Assembly (NCBI GenBank): GCA_003601875.1
Contig: PIYF01000015.1
Location: 1 to 10,082, forward strand
Reading direction: 5' to 3'
DNA length: 10,082 nucleotides
Source: Candidatus Bathyarchaeota archaeon
GTDB taxonomy: Archaea; Thermoproteota; Bathyarchaeia; Bathyarchaeales; Bathycorpusculaceae
The notes beneath the pieces were generated by a model. That model had not been told where the DNA came from. It ran no database searches and saw only the letters and a program-made list of their open reading frames with translations. The position numbers and the translations under genes were made by a program. Of the stretch, positions 6,201 to 10,082 are shown piece after piece (positions within the stretch are counted from its first letter, which is position 1; every line of letters begins with the position of its first letter).

Positions 6201-6633
6201 TGAAAAATTTGTCGCAGACATTTTCGTTGGAGTTGTCTATTACCAGAAACTCCATCACATGGTTGCAGATAAAATACATGCTAGGGCAAGAGGACAGGTG
6301 CAAATGTTGACAAGACAGCCTACAGAAGGGAGGGCGAGAGGTGGAGGTTTAAGATTTGGAGAAATGGAACGTGACTGCTTAGTTGGACATGGAGCAGCTA
6401 TGCTTCTAAAAGACAGACTGCTCGAAGAATCAGATAAATACGTGTTGTATGTTTGTGAAAACTGTGGTCACATAGCTTATTATGACATGAAACAGAGAAA
6501 ATACGTCTGTAGGATATGCGGAGAAAACGCTAAAATCTCTCCAGTTGTGGTTTCCTACGCTTTTAAACTCCTCATCCAAGAACTAATGAGCCTTTGTATA
6601 GATCCGAAATTAAAACTTAAGGAGAAGGCGTAA
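3268..6633 (+). CDS. rpoB: DNA-directed RNA polymerase subunit B (unsplit)
   Basis: Second-largest catalytic subunit of the archaeal RNA polymerase, equivalent to bacterial beta and eukaryotic Rpb2. With TTG 3268 as start it has 1,121 residues, full length for an unsplit archaeal B; many methanogens split it into B'' and B'. Landmarks in order: the lobe and fork region leading to HWGRLCPNETPEGSNCGL (457-474), GYNMEDA (732-738), GDKFASRHGQKG (877-888) with the conserved Lys residues near the active centre, NPHAIPSRMTIGH (913-925), and a C-terminal zinc site C1063-C1066-C1081-C1084 in the clamp. No truncation or frameshift is visible. The start overlaps the small upstream ORF, and the stop is one base from the rpoA ATG, so co-transcription is expected. 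Other open frames inside it on the minus strand are shadows. Confidence 0.98.
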   Translation: MSEISKDDIHTLVRSFLEDKGLVRQHLDSYNEFIDHGLQEVIDEVGEIPIEIPESPYIVKLGQVWIIDPQTRITGPYVTEVDGTKHEIYPMEARLRNLTYAAPVALEMTPVIDGREQDTELVYIGNIPVMLRSKLCFLSQLSREELIAVGEDPDDPGGYFIINGSERVMVALEDLAPNRIIVDVDSKGASPVYQAKVFSTTVGFRARIELKIKSDGAIYVSVPGVPAEVPFVIIMRALGIESDKEIAETVSLEKEIQSELESSFEKALGVDTVKDAILYIGNRVAHGQIEEYRIQKAENVIDKNFLPHIGRTKESRRDKALFLGEMACRAIELKLGRRKPDDKDHFKNKRLRLAGPLLADLFRVAFRNLCRDIKYQLERIGVKGPIINVSAAVRPGIISERLQHALATGNWGRGRVGVTQLLDRTNRISTLSHLRRLQSPLSRSQPNFEARDLHSTHWGRLCPNETPEGSNCGLVKNLALSAIISVGVNPEKVKQILYDMGVVPVYEANDELKLTGAKVFVNGNIIGYCDSPEELTKEFRKRRRMGEISTEVNIAHLSEVNSKRDEVYVNCDEGRVRRPLIIVENGVPRLKKEHIEKIRSGEWSWEDLVKNGIIEYLDAEEEENTYIALNFEEVTPEHTHVELATYTILGICASIIPYAEHNQSPRNSYQAAMAKQALGIYATNFKQRVDSRSHILHYPQVPLVETELMNVMGYKLRPSGQNCVVAILSFEGYNMEDALIFNKASIERGLARSTFYRIYEAECRQYLGGLKDKLIIPEPGIRGYRGEQYYRLLEPDGMIALESKVSGGDVLVGRTSPPRFLEEYKEFEVKGPSMRDTSVDMRPSEKGIVDEVFITESGEGSKLIKVRVRDQRIPELGDKFASRHGQKGVIGLIVPQEDMPFTENGIVPDIIINPHAIPSRMTIGHFIESIAGKVAAVRGKPVDGTPFLNEKPDELRKELVKLGFSHSGREVFYNGVTGEKFVADIFVGVVYYQKLHHMVADKIHARARGQVQMLTRQPTEGRARGGGLRFGEMERDCLVGHGAAMLLKDRLLEESDKYVLYVCENCGHIAYYDMKQRKYVCRICGENAKISPVVVSYAFKLLIQELMSLCIDPKLKLKEKA
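6621..6627 (+). promoter_or_regulatory. Shine-Dalgarno of rpoA inside rpoB end
   Basis: GGAGAAG, within the last codons of rpoB, lies 7 bases before ATG 6635. Together with the one-base gap between the genes it implies coupled translation of the two large polymerase subunits. Confidence 0.55.
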
Positions 6634-6634
6634 A

Positions 6635-9600
6635 ATGGAAGAAGTTGCTCACAAGGTTATAGATGAGATTCGTTTCGGAGTACTTTCACCAGAAAAAATT
6701 CGTAAGCTATCCGTAGCTGAAATTCAAACTCCAGACACATATGATGAGGATGGAGCACCCATAACTGCAGGTTTAATGGATGGGAGACTTGGAACCCTCG
6801 AACCTAGACAAAGATGTAAAACTTGTGGAAACACAGCCATTCGATGCCCAGGTCACTTTGGCCATATAGAACTAGCAGTTCCCGTGGTGCATGTTGAATT
6901 TACAAAGATCATTTATGATTTGTTAAAGGTGACTTGTCGAAACTGTGGAAGGATACTGCTTTCAGATGAGATGATTAACAAAGTTAGAAAGAGAATTGAA
7001 ATGGTTCGTCGACTGTTAGGTGAAGTTCCAAACGGAGTATACAAAAGGATTATACAGGAGATAAGGGCTAAACAATGTCCTCATTGCGGAGCACCCCAAT
7101 ACAAAGTAATTTTTGAGAAACCAACAAAATTCAGTGAAGAAATCCCTGGAAGCGGCTCCCAACCACTAACTCCAAGCATGATTAGAGAAAGATTGGAACG
7201 TATACCCGACGAAGACCTTGAACTTTTAGGTTTCAATCCTAAAGAAGCTAGACCTGAATGGATGATATTGCAAGTTCTACCTGTCCCGCCAGTTTATGTA
7301 CGTCCATCAATAACTTTAGAGTCTGGAATCCGTTCAGAAGACGATTTAACCCATAAACTTGTAGACATAATTCGAATAAACCAACGATTAAAAGAGAACA
7401 TGGAAGCAGGGGCTCCAACCCTAATAATTCAAGACTTATCTGAACTTTTACAGTATCACGTAACAACATACTTTAATAATGAAGCGTCAGGAATCCCTCC
7501 AGCTAGACACCGTTCAGGAAGAGCGTTAAAAACTCTCTCTCAAAGACTTAAGGGGAAAGAGGGAAGGTTTAGAAGTAATCTTTCCGGAAAAAGAGTTGAC
7601 TTTTCAGCTCGAACAGTGATTTCTCCAGATCCAAACCTTGACATAAACGAAGTTGGCGTCCCATTAAGTGTTGCTATGCGTTTATCGGTTCCTGAAAAAG
7701 TGACAGAATGGAACATTGAAGAAATGAGGAAACTTGTTATTAATGGACCTGAAAAGTATCCAGGCGCTCTTTACATAATTAGACCTGACGGTAAACGTAT
7801 AAGACTTGAATTTGTTGTTGATAGAAGTAAGCTTGCAGAAGCTTTAGAACCAGGCTTTATAGTTGAAAGACATCTTAAAAATGGTGATATAGCCATTTTT
7901 AACAGACAACCATCCCTTCACAGGATGTCAATAATGGCCCATTATGTTCGTGTTTTACCATACAAAACTTTTAGGCTGCATCTTTGCGTCTGTCCACCCT
8001 ACAACGCAGATTTCGATGGAGATGAAATGAATCTGCATATTCCTCAAAGCGAAGAAGCACGCACAGAAGCACGTCTACTCATGCAAGTTCAAGATCAAAT
8101 ACTTTCCCCAAGATTCGGCGGTCCGATAATTGGTGCAATTCGAGACTTTATAACGGCAGCTTATCTTTTCACAAGAAAATCAAATTATTTAACAAAGGAT
8201 GAAGTTTGCAGACTTTTAATTGCAGCTGGATATGAGGGAGAACTTCCGAAGCCAGCAATTACAAAGCCTCAACCCATGTGGAGTGGTAAACAAATTTTCA
8301 GTTTGTTCCTACCAAAAGGGTTAAACTATGTGGCTAAGGCAAGCATATGTGTAGGTTGCCCAGTTTGTTTAAAGGAAAAATGTCCCTATGACGCTTATGT
8401 TGTTGTTAAAGACGGTGAATTAATTCAAGGGGTCATAGATAAACGTTCAATAGGCGCTGAACAATCTGAAAGTCTCTTTCACAGAATAATAAAAGATTTC
8501 GGAACAGATGCAGCTAGAGAGTTTTTGAATAAGATAACAAGGTTGCTTAAACTTTTCATAACTATGCGTGGTTTCACCTATTCATATGATGAGTTAGTCT
8601 TATCTCCTAAAGCTGAAAAGAAGATAAAAAGAACAATGGAGAAAATTGAGAAAAGAATAAGTGAGCTTATAGAAAGCTATAGAAATGGAACGTTACCCCG
8701 TCTTCCTGGACAAACCCTTCAAGACTCATTTGAAATTTACGTTATGAACGAACTTGCAAAGGCTAGAGACGAGTCTGGAAAAATAGCAGATCAAGATTTC
8801 ACCCTTGAAAACGCTGGTATAGTGATGACTCGAACCGGGGCTCGAGGTTCAAGCTTAAACATTGGACAAATGAGCGCATGCGTTGGACAACAAGCTGTCC
8901 GTGGAAAAAGAATTATGCGTGGATATTTCGGCAGAGCCTTACCACACTTCAAACCTGGAGACCCAAGTCCAAAGGCTAGAGGATTCGTTTATTCATCTTA
9001 TCAGAAAGGGTTGGATCCAATAGAATTTTTCTTCCATGCAATGGGAGGAAGGGAAGGACTTGTCGACACAGCTGTTAGAACTCAACAAAGCGGTTACATG
9101 CAAAGGAGACTGATCAACGCATTAGAACATTTACGTTTAGAATATGATGGAACAGTTAGAGATTCTTCAGGAGACATAATCCAATTCAGATACGGTGAAG
9201 ACGGTGTTGATCCAGCTAAGAGCGATCATGGAAAAGCAGTTAACGTTGCACAAATGATCGAACAGTTAAAGATAACCATGGAAAAGGGTGAAACTGCAAC
9301 AGTTGAATTTATTGATGAACGTTTAAAAGAGGTTGAAAAAGAACTTACACCTTTACTAGTGAAAGAACTTAAAAACAACCTTAAAAAAGCTAAACTAACA
9401 AGAGAAGGAGTTGAAAAAGCAATAAAGTTAACGCTTGAACATTATAAGCGTTCTCAAATGGAGCCAGGTGAAGCAGTCGGCGTAGTTGCAGCTCAATCAA
9501 TAGGTGAACCTGGAACCCAGATGACCCTTCGAACCTTCCACTATGCTGGAGTAAGAGAACAGAACGTAACACTTGGATTACCAAGACTTATAGAAATTGT

Positions 9601-10082
9601 TGATGCAAGAAGAGTTCCATCAACACCTATAATGACAATCTACCTAACTAAAAAATATAGAAAAAGTAAGGAAGCAGCAACAAAAATTGCTCGCAAAATA
9701 ATTTATACTAAACTGGAGGATTTAGCTGAAGAAATCTATGAAGACCCCATGGCAGAAGAAATAATTGTTGAGCTGAGCGAAACAATGATGATGGATAGAG
9801 ATGTAACAATTGAAGAGTTGAAGACTAAAGCGACAATTCTGGGGTGCACTGTAACAGTTGAAGACAAAAAACTTCATATTAAACCTAAAAAAGTTGAAAA
9901 CATTAAAAAATTACTTGATAAGGTTTCAGCTTTGCCGATTAAAGGTGTTCCAGGAATTAAACGTGTTCTGGTTTCAGAGGAAAATGGAGAATGGGTTATA
10001 AGAACTGACGGTTCAAATCTGCCAAGGGTTTTAGAAGTTCCAGGAGTTGACACTTCAAGAACCACCACAAATAATTTTTTAA
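6635..10082 (+). CDS. rpoA: DNA-directed RNA polymerase subunit A, A' and A'' fused (3' end outside window)
   Basis: Largest polymerase subunit (Rpb1/beta' equivalent), open from ATG 6635 to the edge: 1,149 complete codons with no stop. Landmarks: zinc site C61-C64-C71-H74; a second cysteine set C101-C104 and C148-C151; RFRSNLSGKRVDFSARTV (from 311); RQPSLHRMS (424-432); NADFDGD (457-463), whose Asp residues 459, 461 and 463 bind catalytic magnesium; a four-cysteine cluster C572, C575, C578, C583; TGARGS (734-739); bridge helix with AMGGREGLVDTAVRT (802-816); and the trigger-loop region AVGVVAAQSIGEPGTQMTLR within 947-966, followed by TFHYAG. Most archaea encode A' and A'' separately, breaking between GEDGVDP (854-860) and GEAVG (945-949). 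Here that segment is a continuous linker. Judging by family length, roughly the last 100-130 residues lie beyond the window. Confidence 0.97.
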   Translation, partial: MEEVAHKVIDEIRFGVLSPEKIRKLSVAEIQTPDTYDEDGAPITAGLMDGRLGTLEPRQRCKTCGNTAIRCPGHFGHIELAVPVVHVEFTKIIYDLLKVTCRNCGRILLSDEMINKVRKRIEMVRRLLGEVPNGVYKRIIQEIRAKQCPHCGAPQYKVIFEKPTKFSEEIPGSGSQPLTPSMIRERLERIPDEDLELLGFNPKEARPEWMILQVLPVPPVYVRPSITLESGIRSEDDLTHKLVDIIRINQRLKENMEAGAPTLIIQDLSELLQYHVTTYFNNEASGIPPARHRSGRALKTLSQRLKGKEGRFRSNLSGKRVDFSARTVISPDPNLDINEVGVPLSVAMRLSVPEKVTEWNIEEMRKLVINGPEKYPGALYIIRPDGKRIRLEFVVDRSKLAEALEPGFIVERHLKNGDIAIFNRQPSLHRMSIMAHYVRVLPYKTFRLHLCVCPPYNADFDGDEMNLHIPQSEEARTEARLLMQVQDQILSPRFGGPIIGAIRDFITAAYLFTRKSNYLTKDEVCRLLIAAGYEGELPKPAITKPQPMWSGKQIFSLFLPKGLNYVAKASICVGCPVCLKEKCPYDAYVVVKDGELIQGVIDKRSIGAEQSESLFHRIIKDFGTDAAREFLNKITRLLKLFITMRGFTYSYDELVLSPKAEKKIKRTMEKIEKRISELIESYRNGTLPRLPGQTLQDSFEIYVMNELAKARDESGKIADQDFTLENAGIVMTRTGARGSSLNIGQMSACVGQQAVRGKRIMRGYFGRALPHFKPGDPSPKARGFVYSSYQKGLDPIEFFFHAMGGREGLVDTAVRTQQSGYMQRRLINALEHLRLEYDGTVRDSSGDIIQFRYGEDGVDPAKSDHGKAVNVAQMIEQLKITMEKGETATVEFIDERLKEVEKELTPLLVKELKNNLKKAKLTREGVEKAIKLTLEHYKRSQMEPGEAVGVVAAQSIGEPGTQMTLRTFHYAGVREQNVTLGLPRLIEIVDARRVPSTPIMTIYLTKKYRKSKEAATKIARKIIYTKLEDLAEEIYEDPMAEEIIVELSETMMMDRDVTIEELKTKATILGCTVTVEDKKLHIKPKKVENIKKLLDKVSALPIKGVPGIKRVLVSEENGEWVIRTDGSNLPRVLEVPGVDTSRTTTNNFL

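Noticed and set aside
7248..7469. Minus-strand frame inside rpoA; similar ones lie at 9390-9584 and 9874-10068
   Set aside because: All are antisense to conserved A-subunit sequence. Their Leu-rich products reflect GAA/AAG/CAA codons read backward.
1..10082. Mobile elements, CRISPR arrays, toxin-antitoxin or defence modules
   Set aside because: No regularly spaced direct repeats, transposase motifs, long terminal inverted repeats or attachment-site duplications were seen. The tRNA gene is intact with no neighbouring integrase.

Overview
The window looks like chromosomal DNA from an uncultivated archaeon of the TACK group. A Bathyarchaeia- or Thaumarchaeota-like lineage fits best, but the placement is inferred. 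The evidence is an archaeal multisubunit RNA polymerase with an unsplit B subunit and an unsplit A subunit (A' and A'' in one frame), a tRNA-Leu with a bulge-helix-bulge intron at the canonical 37/38 site and no encoded CCA, AT-rich DNA, and a mix of Shine-Dalgarno-led and apparently leaderless genes, two of which start with TTG.

Layout. Positions 1-794 (+) hold the tail of an unrecognised gene and a 182-residue coiled-coil protein of unknown function. The latter ends 2 bp from the stop of a minus-strand gene. Positions 797-2460 (-) form a compact run transcribed right to left: nadA (quinolinate synthase, an Fe-S enzyme of NAD synthesis), a 43-residue single-span membrane protein, and a DUF2148-type iron-sulfur protein. 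Positions 2539-2640 (-) hold the intron-containing tRNA-Leu(CAA), and 2673-3026 (-) a small HExxH putative zinc peptidase.

A short divergent intergenic region near 3027-3101 carries an inverted repeat with a TATA-like sequence in each arm. From there the plus strand holds a small unrecognised ORF (3102-3275) whose stop overlaps the rpoB start, then rpoB (3268-6633), then the fused rpoA (6635 to the right edge, where it is cut off). The rpoB-rpoA junction is a single base, so the two largest polymerase subunits are almost certainly co-transcribed and made in a fixed ratio. The rpoH gene that usually precedes rpoB in archaea is not recognisable here.

Most of the window is core housekeeping. 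I saw no mobile element, CRISPR array, prophage or obvious defence system. The points worth a second look are the unknown small proteins, the missing rpoH, the unsplit rpoA with its internal four-cysteine cluster, and the very short tRNA intron.
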